The notes beneath the pieces are model-generated. The model was not told the DNA's origin. It searched no databases and saw only the letters and a program-made list of their open reading frames with translations. From NCBI GenBank assembly GCA_003996215.1, contig QJPP01000449.1:62001-126000 (forward strand): a stretch of 64,000 nucleotides of DNA, given 5' to 3'. This document shows positions 24,822 to 37,009 of the stretch, piece after piece. Made by a program: the position numbers and the translations under genes. This DNA comes from Jaltomata sinuosa (taxonomy: Eukaryota > Streptophyta > Magnoliopsida > Solanales > Solanaceae). Each line of letters opens with the position of its first letter. Positions within the stretch are counted from its first letter, which is position 1.

Positions 24822-27763
24822 GGAATAAAAAGGGATTGTGGACTGTAGGGAAGCTCCAGTTTCAGGACTGTCGGGACTTGGTTGAGAACCAAGGGAACTA
24901 GGGGGACAAGTAGTGCATGATAGCGGGAATGTGTTATTGTGTGCGGTTCTGGGGTGTTTCATAACTGATTTTATGATAATGTGATGCTAAATTCTCAACT
25001 AGGCATAGTTGATGTTGGTCTTGAGGTTATGTTTAAAGATCGTAACGTGATTTCATGTGTTAATGGGAAAACAGGTAAGGGGAATGAGGGAACTTTGCAG
25101 AGAATGGTAGATATTCTGAACTGCTATTGTTAGGGGTCGCCATAGAGGTGTGCAAGCTGCTATAGTGGGATGGGTAGGGCATAGTCCCTGTCTTGTTTCC
25201 CCTGTTTTATTTTTATTCCTGGATTATTTTAAATCGCTAGTTGAGCTAGTTCATGAATTATAAGGATTAATATCCATGTGCTCTAAAAGGAAATGGGTGG
25301 ATACGGTATTATTTAGTTGCTATATTTCTAAAGTGATTAAGACATGTTGAGTCAGTAATTTGACTAGTTATAAGCTAGTTGCGAGGCTAAATAAGCATAG
25401 CTTGACCTCGGGTGATAACTAAAAAGTTGGTTAGTTATAAATGATGGATTGATGAGGGTAAAATAGACTAATGTAAGAGATGATGGAAAATCTATGCGTT
25501 AATGAAACCCATAGTGGTGTATTGGTTATTGGTTATTGGTTATACTCTAGATGGTCTACTCTTATGTGTTGGTCATGGAAGGGTGAAAAGGGTCATAAGG
25601 TAGAAGTCCCAAGGGAAAAACACGGTGTAGTGTTTGGTAATATTATGTTTGGTATATCATTGTTTAGGGTGTAATTACCCAGGTTAAGATTTTTCTCGGG
25701 TTAGGAGTTAGAATTTTAATGCTAGGCTAGTCTCAGATGATTTTTGAGAAAGGTATGGTCTAGGGCAATCCGGGTAAGGATTGGGTAACGTGTCTTGTAT
25801 TGAGCTAGTTTTCCTTTTAGCTAAGACATAAAGGAGTCTGGGGGACTTTTCAGAATTGAATTCGGGTAAGTAGAACTCTCGGTATGTGGGTTGACGTAAA
25901 GGGGTTATTCCAGAATGTCAGGAAATTAAGTGTGTTGTAAAATAGGCACTTTTGGGGAACTTTACGACTTTATGTCCCATGTCAACCACCATAGCAGTTG
26001 AACACATTGCTATTGCGATCTCCGCTATAGCAGAGAAATTACCGCTATAGCGGAAGTCAGCAACTGTCAGCACTGTAGCATGGGAATTAAGTTTTGGTCC
26101 GTTATGGTTGGAATTCTTTCGCTCTGGTATTTCAATGAGGCCCCTGATTTCTTGGGCACTCAAGGAGGAGTAATCTAACTGGTCTCGTACAGCTCGAATG
26201 AAGAAATTCCTTGACAAAGTAGAATCGAATTAAACTTCGGTTGAGCTTGGGTACACCCGGGGGATTTGAGAGTTCGATGGTTCACATAAGGCTATTCTAT
26301 GTTGTCATAGTAGAGCGTTAAGTTTCTAAGGGCTGGTTCATCCTTTTCCTTCTGCCTTAGAGATCATTTGGGGATGAATGATGGGTAAATTGGTATCTGT
26401 TATAATAACCTGTTCCGTCGTTACTGAAAATATTTGCGATCAAGGCAGGTGCCTCTCATTCGTAATAAGAGTAAGGATTAATTCTTTATTATGGGGAGTA
26501 CATTTGGTATGTACTAAGGTCATAGAATACTCTTAGCACAAAGTTAAGTTGAAAGTTTCCTTACTGATTTAGTTTCGGGCTAAGTTCAAATTAGGGTCAA
26601 CTTCAAACGTGCTTTCCTCCTAGAATATAAGGTATTAGGGGTCCCAATACCCACCAAATTAAAGATCTCCCAGTCCTCTTTCCAACGCCACTGAATGTTC
26701 GTCAATCCACTTACCGAGTAAAACATTATGACTGTTTTACTGAAGACTGTCCGTGCTAAAAATTTGAGTCCGCTTAGCGGTACCGCAATATCGGTTGGCC
26801 GTTTGCTATAGCGGAATGACGAAACTAGAAATCCCAGAAATAGGTTATGTAAATCCCATTCTCCCTTCTTTAGTCAAAAACAGATGAGGGTTGCTCCAAG
26901 AACCCTCCTAGGCTGCTCCAAAGCTTGGGAGCCATGGGGAGGAGGTATTCTAGCGAAAGGGACGCGAAACTATGGATTCGGGCCTACAGAATTGTTAGGG
27001 AATACCTTCACGGAGCTAGAAAAGGCATGGAATATCTGCTCGACATTCAGGTAGGCTAGGTTTCTTCCCAAGAGTAGATTGACCATTTTTATTTCCTATT
27101 ATTGTGTAGAATGAAAGGGAGAATCCATAATTAGGCCTTCGGGCATGGAGTCTGGCGGATTCATTACTGGTTATGTATAAATTAGGAATTGTATGGATTG
27201 AAGGGTTGGTTTTGTGATACGTATAATGGGGATATATTATTGTCTTGGTAGACTAAAATGATAGGCTTGGAAACTGGAACGTCGGGAAGGTTCGGGGAAC
27301 CGAGAGAATGCTTGGGAGCTACAGGTAATGGAAATGGGAAACTCCTAGATAGGGTTTCGGGAATGTAAATGGCATGATTTATAGTTGTTGGTTTTACTAA
27401 GGCTAAGGGGAGGTGCTCCCACTCAGTTTTCGGTGTTGGATAAAGTCTCGAGAATCATGTAGTTGCTAATTTATGCTAAGAAAGGAAATCGTTCATTATA
27501 TGTCAGTAAGGGGAAACGAGTTGGTCCTCAGACCATGGTTGGGCTAAGTCATCCACCCGGGGAGGGGTAGGTGATGGCTTACAATTCCTGTGAATGTTGT
27601 ATAATTTTGTACTCTTATCTAGTGTTTTTATGAATTACATTGCTTAGAGAAGTTGTGTAGAATGTCTAAGATTCTTGTTTTATAGTCTGCTAGTTGAACG
27701 GTGTGTTTATTTGTTGGTTTACAAGTTAATTTTTCATCTATTTGACTGTGGATTGTTGACATT

Positions 27764-27920
27764 TGGTTGGCTCGAGTACCACACCTGGTATGGGAATACT
27801 ACCTGTTGGCTTGGGTACCACGCCTGGTATGGGTATAACAAATGGTTGGCTCGGATACCAAGCCTAGTACAGGAAAATACTAATGGTTGGCTCGAGTACC
27901 ACGCCTGGTATGGGTTTACT
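27764..27920 (+). repeat. GGTACC-bearing tandem repeat in D 3' LTR
   Basis: Four units match those at 22268-22425; two have lost the exact GGTACC (GAGTACC, GATACC). Confidence 0.85.
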
Positions 27921-28012
27921 TTACTACATCATTTCATTGATATTGTCGCATTGTGTGATTGGTGTTGGTTCCATGAGTTGATCGGGCTGTGTTTATAAAT
28001 TGTGATATTACT

Positions 28013-28555
28013 TGTGGTCTTGGTGTAGGCCGGGTTGTTATATTATATTATACTTTTTGTCTTGGTGTAGGCCGGGTAATTATATTGTGAGTGGTCTTGG
28101 TGTAGGCCGGGTTGTTATATTATGTTATTAGTTGGTCTTGGTGTAGGTCGGGTTATTATATTATATTGTACTTTTGGTCTTGGTGTAGGTCGGGTAATTA
28201 TATTGTGAGTTTGGTCTTGGTGTAGGCTGGGTTGTTATATTATGTTATTAGTTGGTCTTGGTGTAGGCCGGGTTTTTATATTATATTGTACTTTTGGTCT
28301 TGGTGTAGGCCGGGTAATTATATTGTGAGTTTCGTCTTGGTGTAGGCCGAGTAATTATATTGTGAGTTTGGTCTTGGTGTAGGCTGGGTAATTATATTGT
28401 GAGTTTGGTCTTGGTGTAGGCCGGGTAATTATATTGTGAGTTTGGTCTTCGTGTAGGCCGGGTTGTTATATTATGGTATTAGTTGGTCTTGGTGTAGACC
28501 GGGTTATGATGTTAACTATTAGTTAGTCTTAGTGTAGACCGGGTTGTCATGTTAA
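28013..28555 (+). repeat. LTR minisatellite, fourteen units (element D 3' LTR)
   Basis: The core is the same as at 22521-22860, but I count fourteen units rather than nine. A separate unit lies near 28684. Confidence 0.9.
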
Positions 28556-30169
28556 CACCTAGATGTGTTAGGGGGTTCCGAGTGGGTCCGGACTATGTAA
28601 AAGAGGTTATGAGTTCACAATTTATTTTCATTAAGTGTATTAATGACGATCAAGAATTAGTTGTGGTTAATGAGCTAAGGGTGGGTCTTGGTGTAGACCG
28701 GGTAGCCTGTTGAACACTTAGGTGTGGTTAAAGGATCCTTGGAGGGTCCAGGTTTAGGGATTATAAAGGGATTTAGATATAACTCTGTTGTTGTCATTGA
28801 ATGTTTCAATGGTTGCTAGGTGATTTTCATGTGATTGGTCAATTGGGAGTAAGACGGAAGGTCTGGGGTTTGTAGTTGTTGGTTGTTATAACCAGGATGG
28901 AAAGTTGTTCTAGAGGTCCGGGAAGGGCCGGACACTGGTAAGTAATACTACGGGTATAAGTGGTTTGGTTGGCAGTTAGCCGGATTAAGTCTGAATATCT
29001 AGTCAAGGAGGTGACTTGGGAAGTCTAGGTGTCAAGGTGACTTGGAAAGTCTAGGTGACAAGGTGACTTGGTAAGTCTAAAGGTTAGGATAGCCGGTTCC
29101 GAAAGAGGGAATTGATAAAAGTGATGTTGAAAGGGTTGCAGCATTTACTTTGTGCATTTTATCTTGATTTTTATATGATGGTAGGAGTGAATTCGGGTCA
29201 GCCTATGATGCCTACCAGTACGTGTGTTTTTACTAATTCTATTCTTGCTATACCTTTTTGGGTATAGTCTAGTTGCAGGGTTGGTGATGTTTCACAGGTT
29301 CAGGATTGCGGTGATCTTCCAGAAGCTCCTACTTTCCTTCTATAGTGGGAGTTGTGTAATCTTATGTCATATACTTATCTTGTAGAAGCTCTTGTACCGT
29401 CTTAGACTATGTTCTGGGGAGGTTGTTTCATATTGTAAATGTTTTCCGCAAATTCTTTAGGTCGTTTATTTTTCTAAACTATTGGTAAAAAAGATTTCTC
29501 ATGTATTTAAGGGACTTATTTAATGGTTTATTTTCTTTTCCGCATTGCCTGTTGGTTCAGGTGGTAAGGGTTCTCCTATCTAGGTGGATTAGAGTAGGTG
29601 CCCGCACGGCTCAGTAGTTGGGTCGTGACACCTTTGGACATGAAGTCTGGAGGAAGATTATTGGGTTGTTTTGTTGAACTAGAAATAATAGATTCGTGAT
29701 AATGCGTTGTGACATTCTGGGTGTATACGTATTTTGGTATAGTTTTGCTAATGAAATGCAGGGACTAGAATGTCGGAAAGGTTCGGGGAATTGGGAAGGG
29801 TTAATAATTAACTAATGTGCAAGGAACGGAAGTTCCGAGAAATGAATTGGAAGAATTAAAATATCATAATGGCTGTGTTTCCAAGGCTAGGAGAGGTTTT
29901 CCTATGTTGTATCTCGGTCCTAGGAGCAGGGTCAGGAATAACGGTATCTGATGACATGTTTAAAGAGGTGATTTAGGGTTAGTCTTCGGACGGGATTTAA
30001 CGGTTCATTGTGTACCCAGAATAGGGTAGGTGATGGTTATTGATTCCTGTATACATTGTATGTTTGTGTACTTTTGTGTAAGTGTTGTATGAGTTGCATA
30101 CTTAGAGAATGAGTTAGGAATGTCTAAGGGTCCTATTATCAGTCTTGTGATATGAACTATGTGTTATTG

Positions 30170-32444
30170 TGTCACGACCCAACCCATCGTGAGTTGCACC
30201 CACCCAACCCCCGGATGAGCGAACTAATAGTGTTCAACCCTTGTCTAGACTAACAACCTAAAACCAATAACAGAAAGTAAACTAGCAATCAAAACAATTC
30301 AAAAACTAATCATAATCATTATCCTGCGGAAAATCCCTCCTAGGAACTGAAAGTCATTGTACCAAACATCAATACCAACTATCTAGAATATGGGGATGCA
30401 ACCCCAAAAGATAAAATGAAATAGTTTTAAGTCCGAAACAAAGGGACTGAAACTCTAAGAATAACCCAAGGTAGCTCGAAACAAGCAGCTCACCCTTGAA
30501 AGTTAGAATCGTCGCTACTAAATGTGAGGTTGCATCTCAGTCGCTGGTAGATTTCCTGTACTCACCAAAGACAAGCAAGTGCAGTATCAGTACACCACCA
30601 CTATGTACTGGTAGGATCATCATCCAGTTTTCAAGTAAATAGCATATATAACAGTACAACATATTCAAGTAAATATATGGAAAACATGCAACAAGTATAC
30701 ATGCTCTAGACTACAAGTCTCTACCTACCTTGTCCCAGCATGAAATCCATCTCTTACAGTTCTATACCACGAACATGAGTCATTAAATATACCTTTCCAT
30801 CTAGTCCAGACCCACCCTGGAATCCCCTCTAGACACATACCTAAAGTAATGCTTCAACCCGGCCTAAACCAAGACCAAAACAACAGTTATACAAAGTTCC
30901 CGGCCACTCAAGGACCACCAGCAATAGCACATTTAAATAGACAACCCGGTCCACTCACGGAACCAATATCAAGTATCATATTCAGTAAAACAACCTGATC
31001 CACACACGGAACCAATTATATCGGCCAATGCAATACAATAATCAATGAAACAATGCAAGATACAATAAAGTAAACCCGTACCCAGCGTGGTACCCATGCC
31101 AACCGAATGTTATACCCGTACCAGGCGTGGTACCTGTGCCAACCATTTGTTATACCCATACCAAGCGTGGTACCCGAGCCAACTGAATGTTATACCCGTA
31201 CTAGGTGTGGTACCCGATCCAACCGAATGTCAACAACCACAGTCAATATATGAACACACACAACTTGTAAAACCAATAAGTAAACACCGTTCAATCACAG
31301 ACTGTAAACAGGAACCTAGACATTCCACACGACTTCCCTAAGCAATGTAATGCATACAATCACTTAGAAATGAGTACAAGAACATACACATTCACAGAAA
31401 ATCATAAGCCATCACCTACCTCGAAATATTCCAAGCTCTATTCGACTCGAGCTTTCCCATGTTCCGAATTTCTCTCTCGTTCTTGGTCTAAAAACAACAC
31501 ACAGTACATATAATTAACACACAAGGCCTGTACATTACTCGGATTATACCAAATCCCCAAACCCCTGGCCACCCATGATCATCCCACCTGTTTCCCAGGC
31601 TTTTCCACCGTTAATTCTCCTAGTTCTATCATTTTTATGGATAAAACAGGGAATTAAACAACCTATGATCCTAATAATGTACCTTAATCCATACCCAAGA
31701 ACACACATGCTTGGAATCCCCTTCCTTCCCTGAATTCCAATATCCCTAGGTTATTCTAACCTTTCCCCAAATTCCCTCCTAGCAATTCCACCGCATAGGA
31801 AACGTAAGACAAAGATTGGGGAACAAAAACCTTACCTTAGGGAAGAATTTGACGGAAAAAGGAAGAAAAACGCCTTGAATCACCTAGCCCTTCTCCCAAA
31901 ATGAACTTGTGAAAAACTTAATATTTTGGGAGCTGTTTCTGCATTAAAATCTCATCGTCCCGCTATAGCGTTCCCCGCTCTGCTATAGCGGTCCCACTAT
32001 AGCGGTAGGCTGCCGCTATAGCTGTGTTAAGTAGGTTGACCGCCCTTTGACCGCCGTTATAGCGGTGGCTGCTATTACGCGTGACCACGCTTGTCATAGA
32101 TAGAATGTCCAGAAATCTACCAATTTTGGCCATTTCACAACACACCTGTTTCCCCTGACGTCCTGAAAAAACCCCTTCACGTCTAACACGATTTTGGGAG
32201 TTCTACTTACCCAAATGCGATTCTGAAAAGTCCCCCGGACTCCTTTATGTCTTGGCTACGTGGAAAACTAGCTCAATCCAAGACACCTAAGCCCATCTTT
32301 ACCTGTATTTCCCTAGACTCTATCTCACTCCAAAACTGACCGAGGCTAGCCTAGCCTAGAATTTTAAACTCCCAAACTCAAAGTTTTCTAACTCTAAAAC
32401 TTGGCACGATGGGACTACCCATAACAACGGACCTGGTTGTTACA
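30170..32444 (-). mobile_element. Solo LTR I (2275 bp)
   Basis: On the plus strand it begins TGTCACGACCC and ends CTGGTTGTTACA. Flanks are TATTG (30165-30169) and TATTT (32445-32449), a duplication with one mismatch. It closely matches LTR C (37010-39250). It interrupts the 5' LTR of element A. It carries four reversed GGTACC repeats (31075-31230) and TATAGCGG words (31960-32080). Confidence 0.88.
31075..31230 (-). repeat. GGTACC-bearing tandem repeat in LTR I
   Basis: Four units in reverse orientation, with the core CCAGGCGTGGTACC. Confidence 0.82.
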
Positions 32445-33810
32445 TATTTTTTGTTGGTTTACAAGTTTGATTATTTATTATTTATGACTGTTACTTTTGT
32501 GTGACATTCAGTTGACTCGGGTACCATGCCTGGTACAAGTTTACTAGCGGTTGGCTTAGGTACCACACTTAGTACGGGTATACTAATGGTTGGCTCAGGT
32601 ACCACACATGGTATGGAAAATCCATAATGGTTGGCTCGATCACCACACCTTGTACGAGTTTATTTTATTGCATTTTTGTATTCTTGTGAAGGTTTCATGA
32701 GCAGACCGGGCTGTATTCTTGAACTGTGAAAATTACATATGGTCTATGAGAGGCCTGGATATTATACTGATTTATATTTGGTCTTAGTGTAGACCAGGGT
32801 AGCCCGTTGAACATTTAAGTGTGATTAGGGAATCCTTGGAGGGTTTAGGTTATGTGATTAAAAAGGGGTTTAGATGTAACTCTATGATTGTCATGAAATG
32901 TGTCAATGGTGGCTAGGTGGATTTGGTATGATTGATAAATTAGGGGAAAGACTGAGAGTCCGGGGTTGTAGTTGTTGGTGGTTATAAACAGGTTGGAAGG
33001 TTGTCCTAGAAGTCCGTAAGGAGTCTGGACACTGGTAAGTAATACTACGGGTATAAGTGGTTTGGTTGGGCAAGTTAGCCGAGTTAAGCCTGAATGTCTA
33101 GTCAAGGCAGTTTACTTGGGTAAGAGAAGGGTAGTCCAGGCATGGACACGGATATTGGTAAAGGTTAGTGAGACTTGGGAAGTATAGTGGTAAGTGAGAC
33201 TTGAGAAGTCCTAGACGTCAGGGATAAGACTAGGGTGGTGGAGTTGGCAGCAAAAGGTTAGGAAGGTTAGTTCCGAAGAGGGGGGGATTGATAAAGGAGA
33301 TTGTGAAATGGGTTGAAGTATTTAACTGATGTATTTTATCTTGATTTCTATATGATGGTAAGAGCGAATTTGGGTCAACTGATGATGCCTATCAGTACGT
33401 GTGTTTGTACTGATTCTACTCTTACTATACCTTTTTAGGTATAGTCTGGTTGTAGGATTGGTGATGTTTCACAGGTTCATGATGGCGGTGATCTTCCAGC
33501 AACTCCTACTTCTTTCTATGGTGGGAGTTGTGTCCTCTTCAGTTATATATCATCTTATAGTAGCTCTTGTATCGGCTTAGACTAGGTTGTAGGGAGGGTT
33601 GTCTCATATTGTAAATGATTTTCCACAAGTTCTATAAGTCATTTATTTTTTTGAAATTATTGTAAAGGAAGTTCCATGTATTTAAAAGGGTTCTATTTTA
33701 TGATTTATGTTCTTTTGCGCTTTGCCTATTGGTTCGGGTGGTAAGGGTTCTCCTATCTAGGTGGATTAGAGTAGGTACCTCCACGGCCCGGTAGTTGGGT
33801 CGTAAAAAAA

Positions 33811-33822
33811 TGGTATTAGAGC
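33811..33822 (+). other. Primer binding site of element A, one base changed
   Basis: TGGTATTAGAGC follows the 5' LTR end. One C-to-T change (in CAG) separates it from the site in D. Confidence 0.8.
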
Positions 33823-35089
33823 TTAGGTTACTGGTCTCCCAGTATAAGAGCAAAATTTCTAATAGAGTCCTGAGGATTGGTGTGTTGTCGTCCACATCTA
33901 ATCTTAGGGAAGCTATGAAGCATTCTAGGAAATATCTCTCTTCTTTCATTTCTCTTTGTGCGGTTCGGTTACTTGTTTGTATGAGTAGAGTCCAATTGAT
34001 ATCTCTCGATTTCAATTGGTATCTCAACAAGGTGAAGGATGTCGTTGGACTCCGGATACGATGGACAAGCAAGAAGGATCGGAACCGGGAAGGTTCCAAT
34101 TGGTATTTGGCATGAGAGGCTATGGTAGGGCATGGGTGATCAGATAAGGGTTATCCATGGGATGGATATAGAGTAATTGATATGGTTTGATTTTTGTGGT
34201 AACCTGAAACTGAATTGTTTGTGTATTACAATGCTGACATGACTTATTTGATTCGTATATGATTGGTTGCCTTGTTATGAAATTCTGAGTCTGAAGATAT
34301 TTACAGTTGATTATTGGTATGATTGAGTGTGAATTGTTGTGTGTGTGTGGAGTTAGAATTTCATATAAGTTTTTGGAAAAAGGACTCATCATTGAGCAAG
34401 ATGGTGAGGGGAAATGAATTACGACTATGGGGAAACTCTAGTTTCAGGACAGTGGGGACTTGGTTGGGAACCATGGGAACAAGAAGGTTATTCATGTTTG
34501 ATAGCAGGGACGTATTATTGAGAACAATTTGCTTGTGTATTCATTCATGATTCTTGAGAATTTGATGCTAAATTTCAGTCTATGCATTGCCAGGAATGGT
34601 CTTGAGGGTTGTTCAAGACCATGGCAGAATAAACGGGGTTAAACAATGATAAGCGAGAAAGGGAACGAGCATACTTTTATGAAAAGTCCATTTTTGGATT
34701 ATTACCGTCGAGACCGCCATAGTGGATGACACCGCTATGGTGTCCCGCTTTAGCGGTTCCACTATAATAGAGTGACAACCGCCACAGTGGAAGGACGCTG
34801 GGAAGAATGCATGCCCTATTTTCCCTTGTTTTTCATTCATTCTCGGGGCTAAAAAATGCAATAGTTAAGCTATGAATTTCAAGGAAAAACAAGGAAACTA
34901 GATTTAGAACTAATCTAGTATCGCATAAAAAGGGAAATAGTGTCTGAAACTAGCATCCACGTGCTTCAAAACGAAGGGAAAAAGGGGAAAGGGAACATTG
35001 TCTTAATTAGCCCCAAACGGGGGCAAAACCCAAAAGTTGTAAATGTCTGAAAGTAAAGGGGAAGGGGAGGTCCTAAGCCTCGTCACCGC
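33823..35089 (+). other. Leader region of element A
   Basis: Collinear with the region after the primer site in D: 'gtctcccagtataagag', the CCAATTGG words near 34005-34025, and one copy of the hairpin module (34375-34510). TATAGCGG-like words, mostly mutated, lie at 34705-34795. No sense frame is supported. Confidence 0.75.
34385..34408 (+). ncRNA. Conserved RNA hairpin, element A
   Basis: Stem CTCATCAT / ATGGTGAG pairs over 8 bp with one U-G around the loop TGAGCAAG, about 575 nt after the primer site. The third pair is C-G where D has U-A. Confidence 0.6.
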
Positions 35090-35523
35090 TTAGGAAAGAG
35101 AACTTCTGCCTGTTCTAGGCCTCCAGAGTGGGAAACTCTTGTCCAAAGGCAACGCAAGAGAACATGACCTTGACGGTCTTCCACATCCGAGCAAACATGC
35201 AATCCCGGGAGCGCATTTCATCTTCTCCTCCTCTAACTCCCTGCGGAGTGTTTCAAATTCCTGAGAAAAAGGGGGCGGGGTTGTACCTCCAGCGGCGGTG
35301 CCCTTCGTGAACCTCTGGACCGCGGCCAAAGTCTCCTCTAGCTGGGTGCTACTGATCGGGGGCTGAGGTTGGGAAGGGGCAGGAGTGTCGTCATAATCAT
35401 CATCGGCATCCTCGACCGGCTGACTACTTCCTGGTTCATCCACCTTCCTCTTCTTCTTGGAAAAGACCACTTTCACCCGGAGAGGGTCGAAGGGGTCATC
35501 CATAGCTACCTCCAAGTCGGTGT
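35090..35523 (-). pseudogene. Antisense ORF of element A, C-terminal part
   Basis: This continues the frame from 43458 across element B. It reads MDDPFDPLRVKVVF, then a basic stretch KKKRK that could be a nuclear signal, an acidic and Pro-rich linker (DADDDYDDTPAPSQPQPP), and a likely helix QEFETLRRELEEEKMKC. After that the frame seems shifted. About 145 codons are open. The ATG inside the target duplication is not its true start. Confidence 0.65.
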
Positions 35524-37009
35524 TGTTGACACTCAATTTTGACCCTCCCCAATTTAGTTAATTACTCAAGCTTCTTCAATTTTAACAATTTGAAATAATT
35601 ATTTTATAAAATTAAAATATTTCCAAGGGAACTTTTGTCATTTTTGCAATGAAAGAAACATATTTCTATATCGCATAATATATATGTTATATACATAATC
35701 CCTATATGTATTTGAAAAATTATTTTAGTATAAAACAAAATTATTTTAGTATAAAACAAGTGTTTGATCGAGTTAGTATTTTATTTTATCAAAATCGGTT
35801 AAATTCTATTCTAATTAATATAATTAGTCTATTTTATAAAGTAATTATTTTACTTTGTTATGTTAAGAAGAATGATTGATTAATCAGATAATCAATTTAT
35901 CTCAATTTCATTCCATTTGTGTCAATTTCAAATAATTTGAGTCAATTTGGTCACAATTTCAATTTGGCTACAAGTTTAATATGATTTGGCCATATTTGTA
36001 ACTCCTAGATCAGCTACCTTGCTAATTATTCTTGACCCATAAATTAACCAAAATCATCCCAACAAGTTACTCCTGCACCCGGCCCAACTACACAAAGCTC
36101 CCTTATTTCCCCAACACACGTATACACACACAGACGTGCATACACTCGACCACCGCCCACGCTCCTTCTTCTTTCTTGTTCTCCTCTTTCCTCGACTTAA
36201 CACAGACAACAATTCCAAACCTACGTCAAAGAATTGTGTGCGTTGGCATGATCTAGAAGCTTCTAGAATTCCAGGTGGCTCTCCAACGGGTATATTCCCA
36301 AATTCCCTTACAATTTCCCCTTTGATTTTTATCCAAATTTTCGTACTATTTCGTACGATTCCAACGTTCCAAATCTTATCTCAAAGGAATTTTGAATTCA
36401 CAGCAGTCCCACATCAAAAATCCTTCAAGGATTTGGGGATTTTGGGTCCTATAAAAACCCTCCCCACTCCACTGTTCATCTCACGAGTTTTGCACCTAAA
36501 CAGGGATTTTTCCACTCCTCCTTGGTTTTTGAGAATTTTGGAGAGTCTTTTTCTCTAACTCAATAAGACCGGGGAATTAGTAAGAGTTTTGTCCAATTCT
36601 GGTGAAATCAAATTGGAATTTTGAGGTTGGTGAAATCATTTACCTCGACTCGTCGTCTCCAGTTGGCAGCTCTACAAGAGGTAATTTCCCTTTCAATTTT
36701 AGTTCCTTTATGCATTTAATTTCTGCCTTATGTGTTTAAATTTTTGTTCCTGTTCGTCTGCCTTTATGTGTTTTAGCTTGGTTTAAGTTCCTTTTTTTAT
36801 ATGTTTGGATTTCTGCATCATGAGTTTAAATTACTACTTTTATACTCCAGTTTGACTATGTACCCGGAAGGAATCGTGGGTTTATATTCATGTATTTATT
36901 TTGTTTTGTTCTTAATCTATGGTTTACACCTTGTATTTTCTAAGTTGAAAGCCCTCATCGTGATGTTTTTCAGTTATTTCTCAAGTATTGTTTTCTTCCC
37001 GTTTAAGTC

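Larger units (their letters stand above)
23940..26400 (+). other. Internal noncoding region of element D
   Basis: No gag, pol or convincing reading frame is seen on either strand. The part after the primer site contains repeated CCAATTGGTATCTC words (24125-24165, 24226). A module with a hairpin is present twice (about 24520-24670 and 24790-24945). TATAGCGG words cluster at 25140-25165 and 25990-26055. The end (about 26350-26400) is the polypurine region, with GATGAATGATGGGTAAATTG. It aligns with the internal ends of A and J. Confidence 0.8.
20885..29630 (+). mobile_element. Element D: complete LARD-like element (8.7 kb)
   Basis: Both LTRs, primer site, internal region and polypurine region are present. 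Flanking duplications are CCTTC (20880-20884) and CCTTT (29631-29635); the mismatch is a C-to-T before G, as expected for CpG decay. LTRs are about 3.06 and 3.23 kb. The 2.46-kb internal region has no gag, pol or long frame. It is inserted in the 5' LTR of A. Confidence 0.9.
26401..29630 (+). repeat. 3' LTR of element D (3230 bp)
   Basis: It starts TATAATAACC (TG altered to TA) and ends GGTCGTGACA. It is longer than the 5' LTR chiefly through extra minisatellite units. Otherwise it is collinear with 20885-23939. Confidence 0.9.
20379..33807 (+). repeat. 5' LTR of element A, split by D and I
   Basis: Segments 20379-20884, 29636-30169 and 32450-33807 match consecutive parts of 45333-47776. The end is altered: CGTAAAA where relatives have CGTGACA. 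Confidence 0.85.

Noticed and set aside
25918..26217. 99-codon minus-strand frame in D, with a similar string at 62200 in J
   Set aside because: Similarity follows from the shared 3' internal region; the frame is not kept at equal length and no family is recognised.
27675..27998. 107-codon frame (and similar at 22286, 31087, 51787, 52926, 60280)
   Set aside because: These arise from the tandem GGTACC and minisatellite arrays; repeats whose length keeps phase produce open frames by chance.
33698..34115. Long frames on both strands over the LTR/leader boundary of element A
   Set aside because: They cross the LTR end and primer site and are not kept in D (which has different stops).
35128..35310. 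Plus-strand 60-codon frame
   Set aside because: Shadow of the antisense ORF C-terminal part on the minus strand.
36032..36558. 74- and 140-codon frames in element B
   Set aside because: They lie in the LTR promoter and leader of B and overlap its TATA region; composition is low-complexity and no motif is seen.
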